Of a stretch of 64,000 bases of DNA, positions 34,085 to 45,745 are shown piece by piece. Location of the stretch: the NCBI GenBank assembly GCA_936432065.2, contig OW386291.2:16221821-16285820 (forward strand), written 5' to 3'. Numbering within the stretch: the stretch's first letter is position 1; each line of letters starts with the position of its first letter. The notes below the pieces were generated by a model, which saw only the letters and a program-made list of their open reading frames with translations, searched no databases and was not told the origin of the DNA. The position numbers were made by a program, and so were the translations under genes. This DNA is from Rutpela maculata (Eukaryota > Arthropoda > Insecta > Coleoptera > Cerambycidae).

Positions 34085-35470
34085 ATTGATATCTGACAGA
34101 AATGGTAAGTTCTTTACTTCACATCTATTATCTAAAATTATGCTCAGATCTTCCGTGATTTCTCTGTTATACCTTTATAAGTGGTATTGGGGGCATTCTA
34201 ATAATATATGTTTCACTGTTCGTTTTGTCTGGCACATTTCGCCCTTAGGTTCCTCACTTTTCTTGAGAAGGTATTCATGGGTAAGTCTGGTGTGACCTAT
34301 TTGTAGCCGGGTCAGAAGTACTTGGTTTCTTCTTCCATTCGGGACTAGGAACCATGGTTTAACTGAAACTTTGATTTCATTTAGCTTAGTTCTTCTCTGT
34401 TGCCATTCATTTTGCCACTTTTTTTGTACAAGTTCCTTTACGTGCCACTTTACATCTGTATGTAAAGATGTGGTAACCACCATGGAATTTAAACTTGAAA
34501 TAGCGTCTCGTGCAGATCTGTCGGCTTGCTCGTTACCTAGTATCCCGATGTGACAAGGTACCCACATAAATACAGCTGATTAATTGTTCTCTTGCAAAAG
34601 GTAGAGTTCTTCTTTAATTAAGTTTAATATAAGGTTTATTGGGATACAATTGATTAATTTCGTGGATAGCACTCAGACAGGCTGTTACTAATAAAATTCT
34701 GCCATCGTTGTGGTTGTGAATATATTTCAACGCTTGTGGTAGGGCATACATTTCACCTGTGAATGTGCTACTGTTTGCTGGTAACTTAAATTGGTGTGTT
34801 GCGTTGGTGGTTATAAATGACGTGCCGACACCTTCTTTCATCTGTGTAAATTTTGCTGTATCCTGGATACTTGTCAATTATTTCAAAGAAATGTTTTCTG
34901 ATTACATCGTGATTGGTGCCCTGTTTATTGTATCGTGTTAGCTAAGTGTCACATGTGGGAAAGAAAATTGTCCGTGGAGGGTGGGTTTTGATATTAAAGG
35001 GATATGTATTGGGGAGAGTTGCATTCAAGTTAGCCAGTGAAAACCCCACACACAAAAACACGTTCCCAAACCGCTTTAAAACTATCTGTCAAACAGGAAA
35101 AGAGCAGAGCCTCTTTTCTATGAACTAATAAACAGATTCGTTCATAGAATGGGGGCTCTGATCTTTTCCTGTTTTGATAGATGGTTCTAAAGCAGTTGGC
35201 GAACGTGTTTTTGTGTGTGGGGTTTTCACTGTTGGCTGATATAATTGCTGCATATGATAGACTGAGGTACTGTCTTCTCATCGTAAGGGAGGGGATTGTG
35301 TTGGGCTTGTACAATATGCTCCAAAGACAGTTCTTATTTCTGCGTTGTGGATGGTGTCTATTTGTTTAAGTAGAGTGTTTTTGCAGTACAGTAGGCCATG
35401 GCACCATAGTCAATCTTAGATCTTATAAGGGCCCAGTATCAGAGTATTTTGCTAATGGATTAGTTTTAGT
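34085..35470 (-). pseudogene. Non-LTR retrotransposon RT thumb and RNase H fragment
   Basis: The minus strand starts (35470-35240) with KIRLRLWCHGLLYCK and TVFGAYCTSPTQS, the thumb/connection text of I/R1/LOA-type elements. RNase H follows, with KLPANSSTFTGEMYALPQAL, LLVTACLSAIHEINQLYPNK (34877-34614), and MWVPCHIGILGNEQADRSAR (34567 on), covering the E, D and H/D boxes. The C-terminus continues IGHTRLTHEYLL, a C-x-H-type MCQTKRTVKHILLECPQY and a degenerate tail to about 34085. Frameshifts and an internal inverted duplication (35033-35236) inactivate it. Confidence 0.85.
35033..35236. repeat. Inverted duplication inside the retrotransposon relic
   Basis: The arm 35033-35127 (gccagtgaaaaccccacaca...tctatgaac) is repeated inversely at 35136-35236, about 90% alike, around an 8-12 bp centre. 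The duplicated text is part of the element's own coding region. Confidence 0.92.
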
Positions 35471-35474
35471 TTGT

Positions 35475-35980
35475 CTCTGTGAATCGTATTTGAATTGCAA
35501 TTCAAAAAGTTTTCATGATACTGTCCCGTAGCATGTACCATTCGAAAGGGCATAAATTACAGAGGATTCTTAAAGTATTTGAATACCTTAGATGCTTGTA
35601 TTTTTTTTATGAACTTTCCTGAAAAACCATAACTTGCCATGACATTTAACACTTTTTGCGAAATTCAAAGGGCATTATTAATTCGTATTTCATGTTTAGA
35701 TAATTTTTAATATATTGAACAGAAAAAATACACATTGGAGCAAGAGAGCAAACTGTAAGAATAAAGATAACAGCCCTCATTATTGTGCTTATAACAATGG
35801 ATCAACGGGATTTTTCCAAAAAACTCAAATTGACGAGCAACTCGAAAACCGTAAAATTTCGTACTAAGGTAAATGCTGTTAAATGGGTCCTAAATTACAT
35901 ATTCTATAAGCTTCTAAAAGGTTTTTATCTACCTTTATAACACCCTGTAGAAATTATACTTTTCTTCTAATTTAATACTC
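35475..35980. other. AT-rich stretch, nothing recognised
   Basis: No coding signal. An 'aacaccctgtag' motif at 35939 is typical of MITE ends, but no partner was found. Confidence 0.4.
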
Positions 35981-35984
35981 AACA

Positions 35985-36310
35985 ATTAGCTAATGGCAAG
36001 GAAACGATTATATCCTTACGGCAATCATGTAACCTTAAAATAAACCAATAATTGTATTTAACGCCCAATCTCGAGCGACAAATATCAGTTAAATGGTTTA
36101 AAAATAGTGTAATTCGAAGTGGTGCTATTAGTAAATGGGTTCGCCACTTTGAAAACCCAAATGGCATTAACGCAAATGGATTAATATTAACTAATTTCTC
36201 TAAAAGAAAGTAATGTTTTTTAAAATTGGCACACGTTGGTGTTGTCGAACAGCAAATTACTGAAAGCTGCTTCTAACTTGATTGTCCACGTACTAACGTA
36301 AATAACTTAT
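35985..36310 (+). pseudogene. Transposase N-terminal (HTH, DUF4817-like) fragment
   Basis: Shifting frames read LANGKETIISLRQSCNL, RSGAISKWVRHFENPNGINA and HVGVVEQQITES, which resemble the N-terminal helix-turn-helix of the insect mariner-like proteins (VxRWVRHFExTGTINANN...). No DDE domain follows before 37420. Confidence 0.5.
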
Positions 36311-37419
36311 GTAACAACTATTTTATATTTATGTATTAGAATGTATAACCAAAAATTGTTACACCAAATTAACTGTAAAACTTTTCATACACAACGTGCT
36401 AGCAGACGATTTGTTGTGACACATGATTTATTCTAGCAAATTTCCATTTGCAGTATGGGACGTCTGTCAGTATCACACCATATGTGGCGATTGTAAAGAA
36501 ATATGGAGACAAGTAGGGAAGTCTAATCTTTGTGCATTTTCAAGATATTTATGTCACCTGAAAGGGTATAGCATGTGTATGCTGTTCCCGCACAATCTGG
36601 TCGAGATTTTGGGCACAAGTTCATAGTAGTGTGAGATGAAATTTCCCAAAATATTATTATTGGAGAACCATTTTTACGGGAGTTATGGGGGTAAAGTGAA
36701 AAATTGGATTTTTTTCTCAGGAACGGATAAATCGATATTCATAAAAAAATATATTATGGCTTTTAATGCCACAAACGTAGAAAGAAATTATTGAGTTCAT
36801 TTGTAGGAAAAAAGTTGAAAAATTTTTTAACTCTTATTATGGGGTGTTTGTTTATCGTGAGTCTTCTTGCCTCCCACGAATCAGGTTATATAAATATAAC
36901 ATGATTGCACTTGAATTTTTAACACATTCGTCTGATCTTTCACAAATTGCATATTTATCTGTCCTTTTAGTCCAATCAAAAAGAAGAGCAGTGTCGTAGG
37001 TTAGAAAAAAATTTAAACAGGTAAATAAATTCATACCTCCCTGAAAATGATCGGTAAAAAAAATTTCAAAACCAAATGTTCAATATATTAAATGATGAAC
37101 GGAATGGTATAAAAAAAAATTCGTTTCATCGTTTAAAGTGGTTTTAATTGAAAATAAAAAAAATAGAATTGTTATAACTTTTTTATTAACAATTTAAAAA
37201 AAATTAATTTCCCTGAAACGAAAGTTTATATTTTTCTGAGTAAATGGATTTTTTTTTAAATTCATTAACTTTTCAGCACGCTATGATTTTTTAAAGTTGT
37301 ACATATCATCCCTTAACTTCTAACCACTCTAATTCTGTTAATTTTGATAATGCGAAAAAAAATCATAGATTATTTTTATGTAAAATTTCATGCTTTACAA
37401 TTTTTATTTGAAACATTCT
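36311..37419. other. AT-rich stretch, no recognised gene
   Basis: Homopolymer-rich text with only short frames. Confidence 0.45.
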
Positions 37420-38161
37420 TTATAGTCTGGGGTCCAACAGTACGAAATCGCTCTAAATTCCAAGTAACCTGTTCCGACATGACGTACATTTTTCAACTTC
37501 AGATTTGCAAAAAGGGTTATATAGGACACCAGAAATGACTTGTCGGATTCTTATCAGCTCTTGCATAATTTCTTAAATGATAAGAAAATAGACGAAATGA
37601 TAATTCCTAAAAAAATGTTTTTAGAAACGTCCTGTAGAAGAAACTATGAGTGCTATCCATCTAATTTTTTTATAGTATACACTAAAGACATAAGCGCTTG
37701 GATGAGGCTCGATGGCACTGTTTAAATATGTTTAGTTTTTTTGGGAAAAAAATATGAAATCTGTAACTATAAAATATTGTAGTAAGAATTTCAACATAGG
37801 AGCAAGTACTTCAATTTTAAATTTTTTGTGTATAAACTATGCTAACAAACATACCCAATATATTGAAAATGTTTTTAAGACAAGAACTAAGTTGATATTG
37901 CATATAGTATTCGAGTTGTGAATTTTTAAAATGGGTGCATGATGCGGCGCATGTAATAAAGGCGACAGCTCTCCTAAAATTCATAAAGCGCATGAAAACA
38001 GTTTACAGTGGAATTAGCTGGTATGTTTATGTTTACTAGGCGTATGTACTTATGTATATAGTGTGAAGTTATTTGTCTTAACATTTTAACATTATAAAAA
38101 CTATTTGCGTTTGATTGTTTAAATCGATTGATTATTGTTTGCGGTTCATATTTATTATTTA

Positions 38162-38550
38162 CTAGCTATGCCCGCGGTTACGTTCGCGTGGAATTTTGAA
38201 ATTGACTAAAAAGCTTCTTTATAAACGACGTTTGAGGTAGAATCACCATTCTGAAATATTTCAGAAAACTCACAAATATTCCAGAGTACTCTCGAATTTT
38301 CTGGAATATTACAGAAGTTTAATCTTAAAAGTTTATGCCGTGCAAATACGCTTATTGCAGAGATCAAGCTGTATCTCCTGTTCTACTAGACCGATTTTCA
38401 TAAAACTTGGCTTAGTCTAGGCCGATTTCGATGAAATAAGAACTAAATGTTACTCCAAGCTTAGATGAACCTCATTGGTTCAGTAGTTTCTGCGTGATGC
38501 GAGTTCAAATAGACAAGCAGACAAACAGAGAAAAATTCCAAAATCTGTCT
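38162..38550. repeat. Dispersed repeat nested in E2
   Basis: It starts actagctatgcccgcggtta...ttcgcgtggaat and ends with gacaagcagacaaacagaga. Repeats with this head and a GACA-rich tail are common in insect genomes. Its class (RTE 3' end or MITE) is uncertain. A related head, actagcaaaatacctgtg, is at 62711. Confidence 0.55.
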
Positions 38551-38754
38551 TAATGTATTCCATTACTCATCTTACATCCCACACATCAGTTTTTTGCAAA
38601 TATTTTCAATGTACATACACGTCAACTTTACAAATGTATTATATGTATACATTTGAAAATTATTAAAAGGTAAAATAATTTAATAAAAGTTACACTCCCT
38701 GCCACCGATGGAAGACGCTTTTCAACAACATGTTGCAAATATTACTTTTTTTTT

Positions 38755-39031
38755 AAACAGTGTTGTGAACCGTCATTCAAATTACCTCTTGCACAAAATT
38801 TTGGATGCAGAATTGGAAATCAGGAGCTGGTACCGATAATGTCGACAAAAGAAAGTTTATCTGAACTTAAATTAAAAAGTGCAACTGTAAAATAAAATGC
38901 GACACAAAATGTTCTTGTGAGTGGTATTCAGTTGCGTGCTCGTGTGCTGCTTTTCCTGAAAATTGTTTTAAGGGAAAAAGCAATATGCATCATTTTATAA
39001 TGATAGTGATTCTGACTAAAATGTTAGAATA
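38755..39031 (+). pseudogene. E2 cysteine-rich C-terminus of XPG-like protein
   Basis: One frame reads FKLPLAQNFGCRIGNQELVP and IMSTKESLSELKL; after a -1 shift it gives KKCNCKIKCDTKCSCEWYSV and ACSCAAFPENCF. This parallels E3 (GWKKVGIILIPTMTTKEPAT, then CSCKLGCQNRCSW) and E1. Only the tail of the gene survives; no PIN-like core was found elsewhere in E2. Confidence 0.75.
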
Positions 39032-39911
39032 GTTATACACAAAAATTACATAATATACAACATTAATGTTTTATTTAAAATATCTCCATTTTCTGCTTTC
39101 TATTAAATATGCTAAATACCTAAAATAATATTTCTCACTAATGTTTTATTTCTTAAACAATATAAAAACGAGTAGAAGTTGTACTCGGGCATGGCCAATT
39201 GCGAATACCTATTTGATTAATTGATTAACATTTTGCTCGAACACACAATTCACTTTGTATCGATTATTATTTTTTTAAATGAGTGGCCGCATAAAGTAAT
39301 TCAAATTTGCAATTATATTGAACAATATAGTGCTTTTTACTGTTACACTGTACCAGTTATCGTGTAGAATATTTTTATTTTAATGCTGCATAATTACGCG
39401 CCTCATAAAAAAATCATAAACAAAAAACTGTATACGTTATCGACAGGACCTTTTTAAAAAAAACTTTTTCAATATATGGACTATATTTGGTAAACAATTG
39501 TATATAAGAATTTCATAAATTTAACATAGTTGTCCGCAAATCGAAATTTTTAGAACGTAAATATCAACCTTTTGATTTTAATTATTTTTTCTAAAAAAAT
39601 ATTCTTTTCAATAATACCAATAGCTTAGTTAGAATCACGTATATCTTTTGAGTATACATACCAAAAATCAGATCGGTAGGTTACATAGTTTTTGTTTTAA
39701 CGGAGAATAACCATTGTAAAACATAATTTTGTAATTATCAATCCGCCATCATCTTTTTTGCGATTTCTGAAGTTGCGCAAGAGCAAAAATTAATCCGACA
39801 AGTGTTTTCTAGTGCCCCAGGTAATGCTCTCTTCATTACTTATATCAACATTTGTACGTCATGTCGGAACAGGTCATCTTGATTTTGGAGTGCTTGGACC
39901 CCGGACTATTA

Positions 39912-41160
39912 TTAGCTTTTACACATTTTGAGTAATTTTGAAAAATCACTTAATTATATTTTTTCACCCCTTCTCGGTGGTTGAAAAAAAAATTTCTTTC
40001 ATTAATCGTGTTCAAATACTTCAAAGTAACTTATATCAAAAATTCAAGTATTTTACCTCAAAATTTTGATTTGTCGACCTATTTGATTGGACTATTTGTC
40101 AACTATTTCGGCCAGATATGATACCGCCTGTGAAAGCTGATTACCAGAAAAGGATTGTTGTAAGGAACCAGAAACTAAACATGCTACGAATTTTTATTGC
40201 GGTTTTAATGAAAGTGTTTTGTGTCTATTTTATTAAATTCCAAACCTACTGATTTTCCCCGAATAAATTAATACAATCAGCTTAGTCCGTAACACACGAA
40301 AATATGGGTTTGAACTAAAGCACGTAGAGACTTTATATTTCTCAATAATTTTATTTACCTCAAACATATCCAATTTAATATACCATACACGTTTTCTTCT
40401 CAGGAAATTAAATATTTTGCCAACGTCTGTTAATTTTAACAAAGGTTCCTGTTCGTGGATTATTGATAAAATACACCACAGCGTTCTTCATTAAAATAAA
40501 ATAACGTTAAATATTGTTTTATGTATATTTGTCTTACTGGAAAAAATATTCGTCACTTATGTATAAAAACCTAGGAAAAATAGTATTTTCATGCACTGAT
40601 AGTAGCCAGTTTTAATATTTACCGTATCCTAATCTTGCACTTATGTTTCTGAATAATTACTGTCATAATTATTTTTCTCGCATGACTTCTGTAATTCTGT
40701 CAATTCAGATTTTTCTTATCATCCACTTTTCCTATATGATGATTTTCATATGCCCATAATTTATGGGTGGTGCCGGATTAACCACTGTTGGCTCTGTTAG
40801 GCACAATAACAAAATAGAATCATGTGTTCAGTGCACATGCTTTGCAAGAAGGTAAACAACTTTAGTTTATACCTATTTATGGCAACAACGAACATCAATG
40901 GCTCCCTTTGGCACGTGCCTAACTGTGCCTATTGGCTAATACGGCCCTGTTTATGGGGCAATCTATCAGAGTTTATGTTCTTCTAGAGCGTTTCAGATAT
41001 TGTTTTCCGTAATAATCGTAATAATATTAGCTTCAATTATTTCTATAATTCTCTTCTCTCATTTTCTAGCAATGCTCTTCTACAATATCTTTTCGATTTG
41101 CAATAAAAATAGGTTGATAATATTGGCTGTTTCAAACCCTGTTAAATAAAAAAGGAATAT
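39912..41160. other. AT-rich stretch, no recognised gene
   Basis: Only short frames. Nothing supported. Confidence 0.45.
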
Positions 41161-41164
41161 GGCT

Positions 41165-42050
41165 GGTATAGAATAGAATAGAATATTTATATACCAATTT
41201 CTTGATACATGTACATTTGGCAGGTCAGGAATACATTAGAGTATATCATATATCACGAAGTTTATAAGTTAAAAAGTTAAAATAACATGACATACATATC
41301 GGGTATAGATAACAACACCAATATTAAAAGTTAAACTGACATTGTTTACAAAATAAAACTGATGGACAAAGGACATAATATTCCAGTTAATTGTAAAATA
41401 CACATAAATGCAAATACAAACATATACACACGCATATACTTATCCACATATAATCAATTAGTATATGATAGCAGCACGAGTTAAAATAGATCTATCTGTC
41501 TCAAAACTCATTCACACTATAAAAGGCACTTCTTAACAGTAAACTCTCTTTTTTAAAAGAAGGCACGTTCATCTCTTTAATTGATTTAGGAAAGTATTAA
41601 ACAAGACAATACAAGAGCACTTGCTACATGATACAAAGAATTAGTTTGGCGATTCAGAGAGGGAATGCCAATCCTAGGCGCCATACCGCCTTCTGCACAC
41701 TTGGGGAAGTTTTTTATATTCTAAATTAATTTATTCATATCTTTTTGTATCTTCCTTTTGTATTATTCAGTATTTTATTTGTATATGTTTAATATGTCCC
41801 ATACAATTATAGTATGAAGAGTTATTAAAGTTGTTTGTTTTATGAACTGGAATTGACAATAATTGTTTACTTCTCGTATTATATAGATGACTTTCAGCCA
41901 AGGTAGGGAAGGTAAATTAGTCTTAGGAAAAATAAGACATTCGTATATGTAAAGACTAGGAACAGTGAAAATATTTTTTCTCGTAAAAATGTCTTTACAA
42001 CTTTCTCTGATCTTTAAATTAAAAATCAGTCTTAATAATGTTTTCTGGGA
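41165..42050 (-). pseudogene. CR1-like RT C-terminus, 3'UTR and (TAGAA)n tail
   Basis: On the minus strand a degenerate LRLIFNLKIRESCKDIF is followed by FTVPSLYIYECLIFPKTNLP, then RSKQLLSIPVHKTNNFNNS-like text, and RMNVPSFKKESLLLRSAFYS ending in VNEF and a stop (near 41495). These are the C-terminal motifs of CR1/L2-group RTs. The 3'UTR ends at tagaatagaatagaata (41168-41184), a pentameric tail on the minus strand. Frameshifted and 5'-truncated. Confidence 0.72.
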
Positions 42051-42699
42051 TACAAAGGCTCACTGTAGACGAGTCGATCTCCTCCAGATCAATATGTTCC
42101 ATGACAGATGTGAATATGCCAAGGCATAATATGTACTTAAAAGAAGAGTCTCGGCAAATGAGTCTTTTTAACTGTTTGTATAGGTCCTATAGATCCATAG
42201 ATCCTAGAATGTTAAAGTCAAACGGATACGCTCGGGCTATAACTTCTAAGGAAAGTTATCTAGTAGAACACCAGCGCTGACAGCAAATCCTTTTCTGATC
42301 GAGAATAAGGTATAAATGAGTTTCAGCATGTTAAATTTGGAATGAGTTTACTAAGAAAGAAAATGCTGATCCTTCAAGTTGGAGGTTATATTGATTGGTT
42401 CGCTCCCATAATCTGGAAGGTCCTTTTTTATTTTGAATTTATTTTCATAAATATAAGGATGATTGTGGTTACCTATAATAAGGTAAGACATTTAAATTGA
42501 GGAGGTTAAATATAAGAAAAACTAATGTTTTAGAGGAATTTTCAATAAAAGTTCTGAGATTTGGAGGAGGCGTATACTGATTACCTTGAAAGTAATTTTA
42601 AGGTCACCTTTGTTTTTCTAAAGAAAAGGAATATATTTTTAGCGTAATCTAAAAGAACATACAATTATGCGGCAAAAAGAATTCGATATATTTTTTTAC

Positions 42700-43290
42700 T
42701 GGCCTGGTTTTTGAGATATGTTCGATTAAAAACAGTTGTGTTTTGTTGGTGATTTTTTTTTAACTATCTCTGTAATGTAGTCCATGATTGTCGGTATGTT
42801 CATATATCTCTGCAGGTGGTATCCACGTGCATCTGCTTGAGTTTGTTAAAAGTTAATGTAGTTTGTTTTATGTCATCTGTGGCCTTTTGTAAAGCGTGTC
42901 TGAAATGATACTCAACGCCTCGCACGCATATGTCAGTGTGACACGAGACATGGTTTTGTATAGAATCAGTTTGTTGTCTTTCGATAGTCTGCTTTTTTTA
43001 TTCACATATGGGTGACTCTGTTGAGTGTACTGTACGACTTGTTTATTATAATATTTGTAATGTACTGATGCACGGTACGAATGATATCCGTTTGTCACTC
43101 CAAGGCATTTTACAGTCCTGATTTCGTTTATCTCTGTCATTTATTTTGCCTCGCTTTTCCTGCTCAATAATTACCTTATTTAGTATCATTAGATTCATAC
43201 CCATTCGGTACATGTTTAACTCAGAAACTTTTGCCTTAACACCCTCTCGTCCGGTAATATAACTTATTAAGTTTACATGTAAGATACGTG
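42700..43290 (-). pseudogene. Jockey-like RT C-terminal fragment
   Basis: The minus strand at 43140-42868 reads TVKCLGVTNG, SRLSKDNKLILYKTMSRVTL and TYACEALSIISDTLYKR, matching the jockey thumb (…KYLGVTLD…LSxxNKLLIYKTxIRPxxTYAxxxW). A decayed continuation, ARGYHLQRYINIPTIMDYI, resembles the …NxxLHxDLxIPTVxxxI box. No tail or 3' end was seen. Confidence 0.72.
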
Positions 43291-43352
43291 ACCAGTGTGT
43301 GACTCATTGTCCTTATATTATTAATAAATGCATTATGCTATGAAGATAGTAG

Positions 43353-44810
43353 CACAGAAGACAGAAACTATACAGAAGCGAAAGCTTGCCGCGGCACCTT
43401 TGATATCGGGTGTCTGATTTACGTGACCTCGAAGTGACAGTAATATGCCTTACTACACTCAGAGAAATGATGTACACAAAAAATATATCAATATTTCGGT
43501 CCAATACACTCTACACTGGGAAAACTATCTTGTTTCATATTTAGTAGATATGGTACATGAATAGGAATACGTATGTACGGTATTAATGAAGTTGGTGGCC
43601 CAAGTCATAGTGTATTGCAGAATGTTCAGAAATAGAAGTACACTTTTATATCTATATCCCATATTTCAATCATAATAATGCGCTTTCAAGCCAATGCATT
43701 TTTTTTCATACTGCTACCAGAATATGAAAATGCTATCATGGAAAGTAGTACAATGTATAGATATACAATGAAAGAGACATATATTATGTATATAACTATA
43801 TTGTTGAATAGAATATTACAAATCAAATAGTACAGTGAAAAAAATGTTTACGTAAAATGGGGAATGTGCACAAAATATATATTTCTTAAGATTTATGAGT
43901 ATTTCGTAGCTGTTGTTAAAATTTCAGCTTGGTATCCATACTTTAAACTAAAATCTAATTCAGCGTAATATTTTTGAAATTCTAAATACTTTCTCCTAAA
44001 AAAATAGGACTTTTTATGTAGGTTGGAAATCTAACCTGTAATTAGTAGTCTATTTTTATTGACCAACATTATTGAAAAATTATTAGCCTGAATTTTTAAA
44101 TATTTGCTTGGAGCCAGTATTACTCCAAGCTGAAATGAGTATACAAACATTAAAAATGAGAATAAACCTGAAAAACAAAATTTGAGGTTATGTTAGTTAT
44201 ATGATGCACATTATTGCACATGCCCAATTATTGATTTTTTTTAATTGATACAATGAAAAGTTCTTTAGTATGGTACGAGTTGAGAGTCATTATTTAATTA
44301 CCTTATTCATGGTCACAATACAATTCTGTTCATTAGAAACTGATGAACATATTCTGTAACTTATTGCATTTCTGATAAGATAATATTTCCTTTCATAATA
44401 CTTCTTTTCAACTGCTAATTTAAGTATATCTAACATTACTTTCTAGTTTTTTCAGTAATATAAATTTGTACATACCTTTCAGGATCTTTGGAAAATAGAA
44501 AGAAGCTTATTTGTTTTACCTTCGAAGGGCATGGATGATAAGCACAATCCGTATATCATTTAGAACCCATTATAAACAAAAATCAAATAAATAAATAAAC
44601 TTAGAATAAAAAATTGTCGAAAATTGGAAGAAAAAAGCACGAAAATAACCTACCACCGTGTAAGAGTTTCAAAGACTGTTAATCGCACAATTTCAAGAAT
44701 TATCATACGGTTTTTGACAAATATATGCCTTATCGTCATGGCGACTATGAACAAATTTGGTCCCGTCAGAAAGGCTTGCTTGCGCTTCTGTATAGTTCCT
44801 GTCTTCTGTG
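43353..44810. mobile_element. Nonautonomous TIR element, copy A
   Basis: The ends are CACAGAAGACAG...CTTCTGTG with TIRs of about 38 bp that include actatacagaagcg on the left and cgcttctgtatagt on the right. It is flanked by ATAGTAG (43346-43352) and GTAGTAG (44811-44817), a 7-bp duplication with one mismatch. The subterminal regions (43370-43545 and 44440-44800) match copy B at 62532-63517; the middle differs. No ORF of interest. The superfamily is unassigned; a 7-bp duplication would be unusual. Confidence 0.82.
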
Positions 44811-45249
44811 GTAGTAGTAACAAAAACAAAATTTAAATGACATTTTTAAAAAAATCTCAAAATACCTTATTTTACCCACATAAAGCTATTACCCGCCAAA
44901 ATCTACATACATCACTGAAATCTCCACAATTCGGGTAAATACCCGCCAATTGGTAACACTGCGTCACGTCGCGCGTCAAAGTTCAGTCAACACTAAATAT
45001 TAAATTAAGTTGAAAACCCTCTCCTTTTCTTATATAATCGTCCATTACTCCAATAAGCTGACTTGCGGAGCCATATCGAAACACTTTTTAAGCCAATTTT
45101 TGCATTTTGGGTAGGACAAGGTTTTTTCGTTGTGTAGGAGGGGCTGGTGTAAGTTTAAAATTGAGTATTCGGAGTCGGCGGCCACCCCATTTGGCCGCCA
45201 TCTTGCTAATAGTTTTTTCCCGATATATCCGTAACGGTACATCTTACAA

Positions 45250-45345
45250 CAATGTATAGATAGTTTTTTTTGTTTAGAATCAAATCAAATCAAATAAAAT
45301 AAACTTTATTTCAAATTAAATAATAAATAAGAATTTCCTCCCGAA
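45250..45345 (-). repeat. Retroposon 3' tail inserted in the P1 left arm
   Basis: aatcaaatcaaatcaaataaaataaactttattt reads on the minus strand as an AATAAA-like end with (TTTGA)n tail. It is one of four such microsatellite-tailed ends in the window, with 2228, 32310 and 41168. Confidence 0.5.
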
Positions 45346-45689
45346 ACACAAGCATCGGAGCCAGCCAGACTTACTTAACTTAAAATAATTAACGTATGCA
45401 AAAGACGCTATTGTAAAATATGTCACATAATTTTTCTCTTAAAAATATTTTGTTTATCAAAAATTCTTTATTAATCATTCAAAATTGTTGCAATGAAAAA
45501 GAACTTGAAAGGACAAAACGGTGAATAAAAAAAATCGAATTCTCTACAACTTTACTAGAGAAACTTTTTGTCGTAAATTGAATAATTAAAAAGTTAGAAC
45601 CCTTAGAAGATGGGAATTTTTCACAAAATTTAGAGGATTTCATAACGAATAATTTTCATTTATACTGTTTTAATGAAGAATTAAAGTGA

Positions 45690-45745
45690 CAGAACATGGC
45701 GGGAGATCGGTGGTTCGATCCCTACGCACTTCTGATTTTTTTCGT
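45690..45745 (+). repeat. tRNA B-box-like segment in the P1 arm insertion
   Basis: gatcggtggttcgatcccta is a near-perfect T-arm with pol III B-box GGTTCGATCCC. No D-arm or acceptor pairing was found, so this is probably a SINE or tRNA remnant. Confidence 0.4.

Larger units (their letters stand above)
37423..39908 (+). mobile_element. E2, Academ-like TIR transposon with TTA duplication
   Basis: The ends are TAGTCTGGGGTCCAA and its complement TTGGACCCCGGACTA, flanked by TTA at 37420-37422 and 39909-39911. The inverted ends run about 130 bp and share cctgttccgacatgacgtac and acttgtcggatt. The interior holds one recognisable coding piece (38755-39031) and a nested dispersed repeat (38162-38550). 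The TAG start, 3-bp duplication and coding tail match E1, although the TIR sequences differ. Confidence 0.78.
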
